DNA from: Astropecten irregularis
Lineage: Eukaryota > Echinodermata > Asteroidea > Paxillosida > Astropectinidae
Length of the DNA: 64,000 bases
Reading direction: 5' to 3'
Assembly (NCBI GenBank): GCA_963971285.1
Contig: OZ020264.1
Location: 13,468,431-13,532,430 of the forward strand
This document shows, piece by piece, positions 37,701-46,894 of this stretch. The position numbers and the translations under genes were made by a program. Numbering within the stretch: position 1 is the first letter of the stretch; the number at the start of each line of letters is the position of its first letter. Below the pieces are notes generated by a model. That model saw only the letters and a list, made by a program, of their open reading frames with translations. It did not search any database and was not told the DNA's origin.

Positions 37701-40217
37701 ATGATCATTGATTAGATGCACTTTTAATCTGTTTGTAATCTCTCATCCTTTGATGACAGGAAAACCGACCAGAACGAAACCCATCGTCCAAGTCAGTGAA
37801 CAGTAGAGCTGGATCCACTAAAGTCAGGTAAAATTAACAGATATACTTGCCCATTCTGCTTTGCGATGGATCATAGTTGTAGACAGTATCCAGAAGCCAG
37901 GCTTGATTGATTTCAAGCAGCTGTATTGTAGTAAAGTTCATGGCTGACAGGAGGATTTCAGGCCCGAAGGTCTGGGCCTTGCTGTTCAGTTGCTGGACCC
38001 CACTAGCATCAAACCATCTCTCCCCTAGACTTTGAGTCCGTCTGAGATGTGTCCCAGAAATCTAAATCTTTTAGCCTTTCACTGATTTTTATTCGGATTT
38101 CCTTCAATCTTAGATTCAATATTTGTTTTGTTTTGCAGAAGTGAATATGACTTGGCCTTTGCCAGCAGGCCTAAGATTCCCCGGGATTCCATCTCAGCTC
38201 AGGGTAGGCCGTCTAGTCGAGGTATGACACCGCCCCCAGCTCCAAAAGCCTCAGGATCACCACCTATGACCAGGCCGCACACTGGTGGCAGCAGACAGAG
38301 TAAGTATGCGATTTATTCACATAGCTGTTAATATGCAGGGACGGGATCCCACGATTCCTCTTCAGTCCAAGATTAGTAGAACTTCATCCTTAAGAATTAG
38401 GGAGTAACTTTGCGACCTGTACTCTGTCTTACTTTGTTTGTTGCTCATATCATCTAGTACATGTATGAATTTCCTGATTGTCAGGCAATTTGTTTCCTGT
38501 ACTTTTTACCCAAAATAACATTTTCCTATCATTGACAAGAGATATCCTATTGAATTATGATGTAATATTATTACAATGTGTGTGATTATCTGTAGTATGT
38601 ATTTCTGTTCAGAATTCATATTTGCTTGTTGACTCTTCTGAGTGTTGTGGTGTATCTGTTGAGATGGCTGAGCACGTAGACAGGTCTTGGGTTCGAATCC
38701 AGTTCAAACAAGCAATTCTACATTCTGACATTTCATTAGTCTGGTTCTGGTCTTGAAATCATCAGTACATCCACATTATTTCTTGTTTGTTTCCATTAAG
38801 TGAAAAAGGGCACCAGATCTGGTGTGCAGAATGGCAGCTTGCCTCCCGTTGAGAATGTGGAGTTGGATGATCATGTCATGAGTAGACCAAGAAGTACCTC
38901 TAGTAAGTCAGTCATCACTGGTGTGCTGTGAGGAAATACTGACAACTAACCAACTGCAGAATGCTACAGAAAGGAATCAGAGTGTCTGTAGCCTTTTGTG
39001 CGAAGAATCATTGCTGCTGGGCATTCTGTAGCTGTTTAAGATTCTACAGAATACTAGTGTGTACTACAGTTTGACCAAAATGTGACTAACTGCTGAATGC
39101 TCCAATATATCCTTAAGGGCTGTAATGCCTACAGACCCCTTCCCCATACTTATCATGCCAGAACATTCAGAATAAATAAGTAACAAAACCATGTATGCAT
39201 AACTCAAGCAATATTGAATAATCACAGCTGCAAGAAACTGTAAACATTTATGTATACAACGAACCGATGGCACGATATATTGTCTGCCATTACTGCAGTG
39301 TCCCCGTCTGCCTTTTGTCCAGCAACAAAAGAATTAATGCTCCGCCGCACTCTATAATCGAAGGGTGTATGTCCTATGATTAGGGGACGTACACCCTGCA
39401 GTATAGAGTGCAACGGATGTAAATTATTTTGTTGCTGGACAAAATATGGGCGGGGACACTGCAGTAATGGCGGGTGTTTCCTATCTGTATGGTTGTGCCG
39501 TTGGATCGGTATATAATAGTATGAATCTGAACACAATAATCCATTGAATGTACACTAATGCTTCATATTGGAAGGGTACTGGTCATTAATATTTACTGAT
39601 GGCCAATTAACAAACAATCAATTAATTATCAACAGGTGTATTGTCTTTGATGAGTTCGGTATCTCTTCATATTGGCAGTGGATCATCTGATCATCCATCC
39701 AGGGATCCTAGTGGATTAGCATCGGTTAAAAGTATGCTTAGCAAATGTAGGATCAGTCATGGTCCATATTTAGCTGCAAACAATGTTTGTCTTTACACAT
39801 CCTGGTGTCAGGTTATAGAGTTCCAGTGAATCGTATGACGCACGTATTACAAACAGAAAACAGGAAGCCAAGGCCCAGTTTCATAAGATCTGTTACCGTA
39901 TTAAAGCAACAATTCTTTGATTACAATAACATAATTGTTTTCTTTATTGGTTTGCTAAGGAAGGTTATTCAACCTAATGTGCATGGGTCAGTGAAAATTT
40001 AAAAATAGAATGTCATCTGCTGCTGTTAGATAAATCACCCCTGACAACAATTGAAGCTGGATTCATAAAGCAAACAAAGCCACGGTATAAATGTAAAGAT
40101 ATTGGTCTTTACTTCTTTTACATTGTATCTCATTTGATCCATTAATGAATGAATTTGTTCCATACAGGTGACCGTTCTGTTTTCAGCCCTGGATCTGTCG
40201 AGGAGAACGACCCGTGA
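25741..40217 (+). CDS. ARMC9: LisH domain-containing protein ARMC9
   Basis: 28 coding exons, all phases consistent, 908 aa: 25741-25812, 26140-26262, 26594-26770, 27194-27455, 27980-28071, 28377-28451, 28729-28815, 29134-29171, 30378-30486, 31095-31193, 31403-31493, 31872-31995, 32295-32434, 32553-32629, 32894-32968, 33408-33498, 33907-33962, 34261-34371, 34532-34567, 36250-36395, 36650-36674, 36878-36977, 37204-37247, 37760-37827, 38139-38299, 38801-38902, 39636-39731, 40168-40217. ARMC9 works at the ciliary base with TOGARAM1 in ciliary stability and signalling; human mutations cause Joubert syndrome. Landmarks: LisH at about 14-46, [15 protein letters not shown] (about 150), [26 protein letters not shown], armadillo-type helices at about 345-577 including [17 protein letters not shown], an acidic DEEEEEE stretch then MEADLDK, and [10 protein letters not shown]. 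The C-terminal third is Ser/Pro/Arg-rich with a GCA-encoded Ala run and poorly conserved, so exons after 34567 are less sure. The exon 4 donor (A|GTAGC) is weak. Confidence 0.93.
26420..26565. mobile_element. TACCACA-rich inverted-repeat element, copy 3 (partial)
   Basis: ACAAGACAAGAGCTGCTTAC, then ACACTAACCACACTGTGG and CACGTTACCACAGCG, match copies 1 and 2. The terminal TTAACCC ends are missing. In an ARMC9 intron, immediately before exon 3. Confidence 0.65.
27638..27672 (+). other. Degenerate hammerhead-like motif
   Basis: A GATCC-loop-GGATC stem is followed by GAAACGTC, the arrangement of stem II and the conserved GAAAC-GUC segment in retroelement (Penelope-like) hammerhead ribozymes. 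The CUGAUGA box is not intact (CTTGGAGAAA instead), so catalysis is unlikely. Lies in an ARMC9 intron. Confidence 0.3.
29330..29375 (+). mobile_element. Possible tRNA-like SINE relic
   Basis: GAGCTGGATAGCTCAGG resembles the D-arm/A-box start of the tRNA-derived SINE at 33151-33082. The rest is not clearly alignable. Confidence 0.3.
29617..29637 (+). other. Candidate 21-nt ARMC9 microexon
   Basis: Preceded by a pyrimidine-rich acceptor (TTTTCCCTGCACTTTAG) and followed by donor AAAAG|GTAAAT. Being 21 nt, it preserves frame between the exons ending at 29171 and starting at 30378. Inclusion would add seven residues (PIPEEKS-type) before NEEVPLLPS. Human ARMC9 as I remember it has no insert here. 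Could be a neural-type cassette or a chance arrangement. Confidence 0.35.
30509..30756. mobile_element. Foldback MITE, ACCGATCC family, copy 1
   Basis: A near-complete palindrome of 248 bp. Ends are ACCGATCC and GGATCGGT; inner arms include GTGTCCCCGCCTGCCTTT and its complement ACGGGCAGGGACAC, and CAGGGTGTACATCCC facing TACACCCTGCAATA. It begins 23 bp after an ARMC9 exon. A copy of the same length is at 39263-39510. Confidence 0.85.
33027..33250 (-). mobile_element. tRNA-derived SINE (family 1), copy 1
   Basis: On the minus strand, 33151-33082 is a tRNA-like head: GGCTGGATAGCTCAGTTGG (A box) and GGTCTGAATCCCGC (B box) about 50 nt apart. A tRNA-unrelated body follows (CTTTTCAATGACTTAATC). Copies at 41395-41582 and 13255-13350 share the body and the AATAGTCAAT/TATCCCAAGRATC segment. 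In an ARMC9 intron. Confidence 0.8.
35306..35964. mobile_element. Candidate 0.66-kb inverted-repeat element
   Basis: Left ATTAAAGTGAGCTTCGTATA with CTTTGG, right CCAAAGTATGAAGTAACC with ATTAAT; the ends resemble the TTAAAGGTA MITE family. The interior has facing blocks about AGGAGAGTGATTTGCTC. No ORF. In an ARMC9 intron. Confidence 0.5.
37378..37611 (-). mobile_element. tRNA-derived SINE (family 2), copy 2
   Basis: Same body as 17807-18140 (CAACTCCCTGGGGAGTAT, GACAAAGTGTCTTGCCC, CACTAGCCCATGGC, TTGACCACAAGACCTTGA) without the internal duplication. In an ARMC9 intron. Confidence 0.65.
38640..38712 (+). mobile_element. tRNA-like fragment with intact B box
   Basis: TTGAGATGGCTGAGCACG followed by GGGTTCGAATCCAG has the spacing of Pol III A and B boxes, but no acceptor stem pairs. 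Probably a SINE head, not a tRNA gene. In an ARMC9 intron. Confidence 0.4.
39263..39510. mobile_element. Foldback MITE, ACCGATCC family, copy 2
   Basis: A 248-bp palindrome homologous to 30509-30756: ends ACCGATGG and TTGGATCGGT, arms GTGTCCCCGTCTGCCTTT and GGGCGGGGACAC, centre ATGATTAGGGG. In the ARMC9 intron between exons 26 and 27 (38903-39635). Confidence 0.85.
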
Positions 40218-40224
40218 AATTGAC

Positions 40225-40230
40225 AATAAA
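40225..40230 (+). terminator. AATAAA eight nucleotides after the ARMC9 stop
   Basis: A polyadenylation hexamer sits almost on top of the stop codon at 40215-40217. If used, the 3' UTR would be very short. Later signals could be used instead, and the alternative last exon at 41721 argues for read-through forms. Confidence 0.4.
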
Positions 40231-40623
40231 ACCTCAAATTTTGCTCCTAATGTAAGATGGTGCCCAGTTTTCCCTCCCACTGTACTAACCCTCACAGATT
40301 GAATGGATGTCTGCACCACACTTTGCACCAAGAGATAATGAGACGACTTTTTATTTTATTTAATTATCTCACCAGTAACATATTTGTCAGAAGAATTCCT
40401 ATTTTCACTACCGATGGAATGTAATGTAATGTAGGAGCATGAAGAGTGTGAATTGTAGCACCGATACTAAACTGAGAATTATCACTATTAAAACGAGCTA
40501 GACAGAGCCCTCCAATGTGTGTGACATAATTGACTGCTGTCATCCTCTGTAGAAATATTGACAAAGAATTCAAACTTTGATGTAAAATGCCAAACCCAAA
40601 TGCATTTGAGAGCTGCACTTTGC

Positions 40624-41040
40624 TCTGAAACAAGAGTCTCTTCACAGTATAAATGGTTCTGGAAAGGGTACCTAGTCCACAGCAAGGCGGCAATGAATGC
40701 CTCCACCACGATGGTGTGAAAAAACTAGTCCCTCACACTGAAACAAGACTGATGGTCTCTTCTCAGTATAAATAGGACTGGAAGGGGTACCTAGTCCCAG
40801 CAAGGCAGTAATGAATGCCTCCACCCCTATTGTGTGGAGAAACCAGTCCCTCACACTGAAACAAGACTGATGGTCTCTTCTCAGTATAAATAGGACTGGA
40901 AGGGGTACCTAGTCCACAGCAAGGCAGTAATGAATGCTTCCACCCCTATTGTGTGGAGAAACCAGTCCCTCACACTGAAACAAGACTGATGGTCTCTTCA
41001 CAGTATAGATATGACTGGAAGGGTACCTAGTCCACACTGA
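40624..41040. repeat. Tandem repeat, period about 119 bp, 3.5 copies
   Basis: The unit includes GAAACAAGACTGATGGTC, CAGTATAAATAGGACTGG, GGTACCTAGTCCACAGC and CACCCCTATTGTGTGG. Units start near 40624, 40738, 40856 and 40975. Just downstream of the main ARMC9 stop. No splice signals; coding is unlikely. Confidence 0.9.
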
Positions 41041-41394
41041 ATCAAGAGTTGAGGCCATTTTAATGGAACAAGCCTAGCATATGTTGTTTGGATTAAGCTG
41101 ACGGCACATTCTCAATTTTATTGTACCGAGTCACATATCCTGTAAGTGTGGTATTTACAGGATATAGACACTAGGCAGGATATGTAGATCCATTTTCCAA
41201 GTATTTTCCTGTTTTCCCTCACTCATTAATGCCTTCCTTCTTCCGTGTTTGTGCGTACATGTAGACTGTTTGCTGTGGTTGTTGTTAATATTCCCATATT
41301 TGAGTCAAATACTGCCCTGATTAACCATGTAATTTCTTTGCAGGCAATAAGATCAATCTAATTGATAACATAATCATCAAATTCCTTCAAAAGA

Positions 41395-41582
41395 AATCCG
41401 AAAAACCGAAAATGAAAAATTGACTGGAGTGAGTGACCTGTGACCAGTGACCTGAAAACCGTACATGCACTTTACAAACTGAGCTATCCAGCACTCCATT
41501 GGTGGTGTCCCTAATAGTCAATCATCTTTGTTCGTTTGGCAGTCGGGAGCCATATACCGCTATATCCCAAGGATCGTTGAAG
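41395..41582 (-). mobile_element. tRNA-derived SINE (family 1), copy 2
   Basis: Shares AACTGAGCTATCCAGC (A-box complement), CCCTAATAGTCAATCAT and TATATCCCAAGGATCGTT with 33027-33250. The B-box region is decayed. Confidence 0.65.
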
Positions 41583-41720
41583 ATATGCACAGCATTTGCA
41601 ATAATATAGACATACAATTCTTTCGGTTTTTGTTGTTTTTTTCTCTCATATTGGACAGGATTTTCTGAAAAGTTTATGAATTCATGGCGCTTTTATCTTC
41701 TTTTTTCTATTTTCTCTCAG

Positions 41721-41767
41721 GTACATCGTCATGGAAACAGAATGGGACTGGAAATAGAAACAAATAG
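41721..41767 (+). other. Alternative ARMC9 terminal exon
   Basis: A strong acceptor (TTTTCTCTCAG) at 41720 opens in the phase left by the exon ending at 39731. It encodes STSSWKQNGTGNRNK then TAG at 41765-41767. This would replace the [16 protein letters not shown] end coded at 40168-40217. The stop is directly followed by GTGATT, a possible further donor. Confidence 0.45.
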
Positions 41768-41798
41768 GTGATTAATCATAAATAATGAAGATTGTCAG

Positions 41799-41885
41799 TT
41801 AAAGGTACATGTACCCTCATACATATTTTTGCCCATGAATCTGTGTTTTTATGACAAAAACCAAAGTATATGAAGCTACCTTTAA
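41799..41885. mobile_element. Short MITE, TTAAAGGTA family
   Basis: TTAAAGGTACATGTACCC at the left and GAAGCTACCTTTAA at the right, with CCCATGAATCTGTG shared (inverted) with 4148-4532. Confidence 0.65.
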
Positions 41886-42306
41886 TCTTATAAAATTCAC
41901 CTTGTGCTCAAAATAATTTAAAATCACAAGCCATTTACTTATACTGTATTTCATTGTTACACAAACCCACAAACATGTATATATTGGCCACACGTTCTAC
42001 GTTGTCATAGTAATCATGGATGATTTGTATATTTGTATTGTTCGAAACACGTATAGTCCTGAGGTTAATACATTAGCAGTCTGAAACAATAGAAAATCTC
42101 GCTATGAAGGCCAATGAATAATTAACAGGCATGCAACTTTTCCTCGGATCAGCTGATTTCCTCTTTTTTCACTTCACTCTTATGCCATTGAAAAGTGAAA
42201 AACACTTTACAAAATATGGTAAAGATTGGAATTTCCTCTTTTTTTGGAAAGTCCAAGTTGCATGCCTGAATTAAGTCTTGTTTCTCATCATGTAAATTAT
42301 TACTGG

Positions 42307-42452
42307 GGCCGATTTCACTAACGCTTTGTGATCATCGCTAAAGCCCAAATCCATCGCTAAGCGGAAAATTGCTACGAAAAGTAGCGATCGATTTTTTTGT
42401 TTTGAGCAATAGTGGTTTAGCGATGATTGCAAAGTGTTGGTGAAATCCGCGG
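42307..42452. mobile_element. MITE with GGCCGATTTCAC ends
   Basis: The left GATTTCACTAACGCTTTG plus GATCATCGCTAAA pairs with the right TTTAGCGATGATTGC plus AAAGTGTTGGTGAAATC. About 146 bp; no ORF. Confidence 0.75.
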
Positions 42453-45054
42453 CAGGTTTTGTGTTTGTGTTAATTTGTTTATTTTGTCCTCATCATTTCC
42501 TTTTTTTGTATGAATTGTAAGGATAGAAAGCTGTCATTTGTTGTGTTATTACAGACCAGCATAGTTTCCACAGTAACCACTTGATAAAAATGGAAACAGC
42601 ATTAAGAGCACACAAATGTTTATTAACCCTTATGACCTTACTGTGCTGGAATGGCTTTAGGGTTTGGTTAAGGGTTAGGGTAAGGACTTACCCTACACAA
42701 ATCTGTGCACATATTAAATGGTATCATATTCTATGTATGTATAGAGTATGTTCCATGTTCGTTCCTGGTCACGATTAGTGAACTCTCCTTCGAGAAATTG
42801 CTGTTACCATGGTTACTACACCTTTATCACTGTAATTATTCTGTAAAAATCATAATTTATATGAGATCAGTTGTAAGTGTCTTTCGGCTGAATTGAATTG
42901 CCTTCATTGTAATGGTGGATGTAGATGTTTCAAAATTATTCAGGAAAAAAATTCAGTTTTGACTGACAACAAAAATCACAATGCTACAATTGCCTTCATG
43001 AAATTTGGGGCAGAAGTTTAATTCCTATTTTTTGTAGAGAATTCAATAATTTGTGTAAGTGGCTGGTGACGTAAGCCCATCCTACTTTTCATGGTGATAA
43101 AACCATTTCAACTTGCGATGACTGACTTACCTAAATTGATGGAAATTTCATTTTTCCGATGAAAAAACAAACTTGCAAGTATGTATTCTTGGTGAAATAT
43201 ATTAAAAATTAGCATTGTCTATTTGGGAAAAGTTTATTTTCAATTCTTACAACACTGAATTTTGAATTGAAGAGTCTGATTTGCAAGGAAATACCTCATT
43301 TTAATGGAAATAGAAAATGAATTCTACATTTTGTGTTTATTTGTGAATTATTTAATTTGTTTGAAATCACCTTGTTATTTGAGAGTTAATGTGATAAGTG
43401 AACTTCCATAGGGGTTTTGGTTTGTGTAACACACTTGCACTAAGCTTAAATGTTAGATGCAATTCTGATGTTAGACTTAAGGTTGCACATGGCCAAGATA
43501 ATTACTGCTATTAAAGCAGATGTCGTGGCTTGTTTTGATCACCATGTTTGATGTTTTAGATACTCTGTTGTACCGTCACTTGAAAATCTACTGTTAATTA
43601 TTTGAACACTTTAAGTGCTAGAAAATGTCATGTTTCTTTTGAAACGTTCTGGTAAAATGTCCAATTTGTGTGTTTTTACACTGTACCACTTGGTTTCTTC
43701 AATCAGTAATTACATGAATAAATATCCACTTGCAGTCAGTAATGCACACCATGGACACATCAATGTAAGCGCAGCATGACCTCGCTGAATAAGCATTTTA
43801 TTCAACTTGGTTTTTAGCATAAAACAAAAATATTGCATGATTATTCAAATATTTTGCTATACTTTACTATTTTAAAGCTACATAATATTGAAAATTTTTA
43901 AAATTGCATTCCATTTGATTCCAAGATACAACCTCTGTCAAAATGAGTCTCTTATTCCGTAGAACTTAAACCTGTGGAAATTAGCGTACTGGCTAATAAG
44001 ACACAATCCTCTTTTTGTTGTCTCCAACCTTTTCTGGTTATTCAGTGCTATAATATATGTTAGTATATGCTTATGTGTATGCTCATATTATTTATTTATT
44101 AGTATATGGACCAATTTTACAGGTGAAATATTCAAATAGCAACATGTACATGCTAGAATTGACTAGTTACCTACTGCATTATTATTTCACTGAAGAGTGC
44201 ATGGGTTTACTGCAAACTAGCAATTACATAACATTAAACTGTAAAAATCTTTTGGATTACAAGAAATTCTGGCACTCTGAATAAACAAATTATCATTTAT
44301 GGCTTGAAAGCGAGTTATATTAGTTATAATGCACACAATTTTTTTTTATTTTTTTACTTTTTTTAAAACTTTTTTTTATATACTTTTTTTGGTATGTATT
44401 TAATAATAATTATTATTTCTTTTTTCTATACTTTACATTTCTGTCACAAACCATCCAAATGTTACAGCTTATAACAATTATTATCTTATATATTGTAAAG
44501 GTCCTTTTAATTTTTTTGGTAAACCTTGTTTGTCTATCGTGACCCTTAAAAGCCCTTAAGTATTTAGCTGAGTATATGAACAATGGATTATATTCATTTG
44601 CAATGTAAAAACAAATATTTGTGTAAATGTAAGAGATTAAATTTTGAAATAAAAGTTTGGCAAATATTATAAATGACAAAAGCACAAATATATACAGTAT
44701 TTGACTCTATTATTTTGCATTAATATAAAGTTGCAGCATTTTGTTATAAAACAAAAGAGTATACAGCATAATAACATAAAGTGAAAAGCGATTCATACAA
44801 TGGATAATATTGTTTGCAATAATATATAGGATATATATACATTACATAGAATTGAAAGTAAAAAGTGATGAGTTGTGAAAATGGAACTAAAACATAAATC
44901 ACCTCAATTAAAATTAGTACATATTATATTAACTGATGCTGCATAAATTAATTCCCGTCATCTGATTGGTAGATAGTTCATGGCATGTTTTGAATATTCA
45001 TCTAAGATTACAGCCGCGATATCTGTATGTCTAATACTGCCGATGGTGGCGCTG

Positions 45055-45125
45055 TTTCACAAGATGGCGGACGATTAGGCGGCGGGAAGTTTGCTTTTCG
45101 TGGTCAACATTTGTGATAAATTTGG
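45055..45125 (+). promoter_or_regulatory. Promoter-like element with YY1 site and orphan first exon
   Basis: TTTCACAAGATGGCGGACG contains a consensus YY1 site, a mark of many animal start sites. Then comes a GC-rich leader (GGCGGCGGGAAGTTTGC) and a donor ATTTG|GTAAGA at about 45124. The ATG within the site opens only a four-codon frame (ATG GCG GAC GAT TAG). No downstream exon is identified; all genes to the right are on the other strand. It may start a gene extending past the window or a non-coding RNA. Confidence 0.45.
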
Positions 45126-45591
45126 TAAGAGCGAGAGTTAATTCATTTCTTGTATCACATTCCAGCATAATTAGACAGAAAGATTCTTCTTGTACATTAA
45201 TCTGTCACACCAATTAACAAGGTTCGCCGACATAGTTTAATGAATTTTGGCATGATGCTGTGGTGCCGGTACTCGGTCATTGTCGGTACGCGGTAGGACT
45301 GGAGTGGGTACCGTACATCGTCTTTAAACAAATCAATCTAACTTTAGGCCTAAATTGTTATTTATCTTATATCGACACACCGCCGCCTGCCACAATAATG
45401 ACATGTAGGCCTTTTTACGTACATAAAATTTACACAGAAATGGAAGGTTAAAAATAAAGGATAGGCCTATGCAGCACAAATAATTAAGCACATAATAATC
45501 GGTGGTCTTTACAGCTTGATCTGACATCTTTAGTTACTTGAGCATTAGGCTAATATCATAATTAGCTATCATGTACACGTTAATTATAACC

Positions 45592-45719
45592 CGGCGATTG
45601 TAAAGTTCTGGACCCCGCCTCTGTGTTTTTACCAGACGCAGGAACGACCGTGAATACGTTCCATTGCGCATGATGTACATAGAATGAAAACACAGGGCGT
45701 CCCGAACTTTACAATCGCC
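45592..45719. mobile_element. MITE with GGCGATTGTAAAGTTC ends
   Basis: Left GGCGATTGTAAAGTTCTG, right CCGAACTTTACAATCGCC, plus an inner pair around CTGTGTTTT and GAAAACACAG. About 128 bp. Confidence 0.8.
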
Positions 45720-46894
45720 TATAAACAATAGCCAATGTTAAAGTGCGTTTTCATCATTGTAAAAAACAGTTAATTGTCGCATTGGCTGCAATTGTCTGCA
45801 CTTCGCCCCCTTTGTGTCTAAAGACCGACGTAATTATAATGTTATTCCTTCTCGAATGAAGTTATTTATGCATACAAAAGCTACATGTACAGGTTTCGTT
45901 CACTAAGAGCCGATATTCAGGAACCAAGCTCTGCATAGGCAGTTGCAGCTTGAGTCGTTTAGTGTTTCTAACCAGTTGGAGTAAGTACTGGAGGTAAATT
46001 TCCTGCTTTTAATAGCACACTATAAACCATGGTTGTGAATTAAATTAGTTAGTGCAATTGAATGTCATAATATTGGAGCACCGCAAGGTAGATTGAGCTC
46101 AATGGCGCATGCATGACTTCGTTCAGAAACTGTCTGATATAATCATGTTTTTGGTCTATTTTTCATCTTGCATTTTCATTTTTGTTTGAACCAAAGGTCG
46201 AACATTTTTCTCTCAAATTGTCCAATTAAAAAACAGTATGCTTACATTTTCGGAGTATTTACTACAAAAGTTAAAGACTACGGTTAACTTATTTCATTGT
46301 ATCTGTCTTCGTTTTTTTCTTTAAGTAAAGTCAAATAGGTTACAGAAAATGTAACAGATAACCCTTTAGACCCTAAAAACATGGTGAAATATTTACTACA
46401 AAAAGCAAAAATTACAGAGATTTAATGCTACCGATCATGTAAAACAATAGTAATGTTGTATTCTATACATTAATAGCAAATATTGATGACTGCGATAAAT
46501 TTATCTAATTGTATGCATTTTCGTGTTTGAAGTAGGCTTTAAGGCGGATTAGAACGGTAAGATACCATTGACTGTTGGAGGTATCTGTCTACACACATCC
46601 TGAATTAGGCTTGCATTACACTGAGCAGGTTTCAAAACCACTTTACCACCGAAAGCCTTAGTAAGAGTCTGACATTCAAATAATTTTCTTCATAATTATG
46701 CGGTGTGTTTTTGTGTAAATGGAGCTTTGACCCTCATTTTGAAACTGTCAGTTAGTAGGTATGTTGTTCGTTGGCTGGTTCTTAGCCGTATATGATCCAT
46801 GTAAATATATCTCTGTTCATTATCGTCCGTCGCCTGTAGGATCGGATTTCTGTGCCGGTTTTCTACATCTCTTAGATAAGATCATTGAACCTAC

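Larger units (their letters stand above)
40218..46894. other. Region between ARMC9 and the Ig-receptor cluster
   Basis: Contains the ARMC9 3' region (119-bp repeat, alternative exon), a SINE copy, three MITEs (41799, 42307, 45592), AT-rich sequence at 43.0-44.9 kb with no recognisable features, and the promoter-like element near 45.06 kb. A plus-strand donor AGTTGGA|GTAAGT near 45980 could belong to a second non-coding first exon. No protein-coding gene recognised. Confidence 0.5.

Noticed and set aside
42660..42690. Telomere-like GGTTAGGG text (also near 10350 and 15200)
   Set aside because: Only one or two units each, and the latter two are ends of MITE-like elements.
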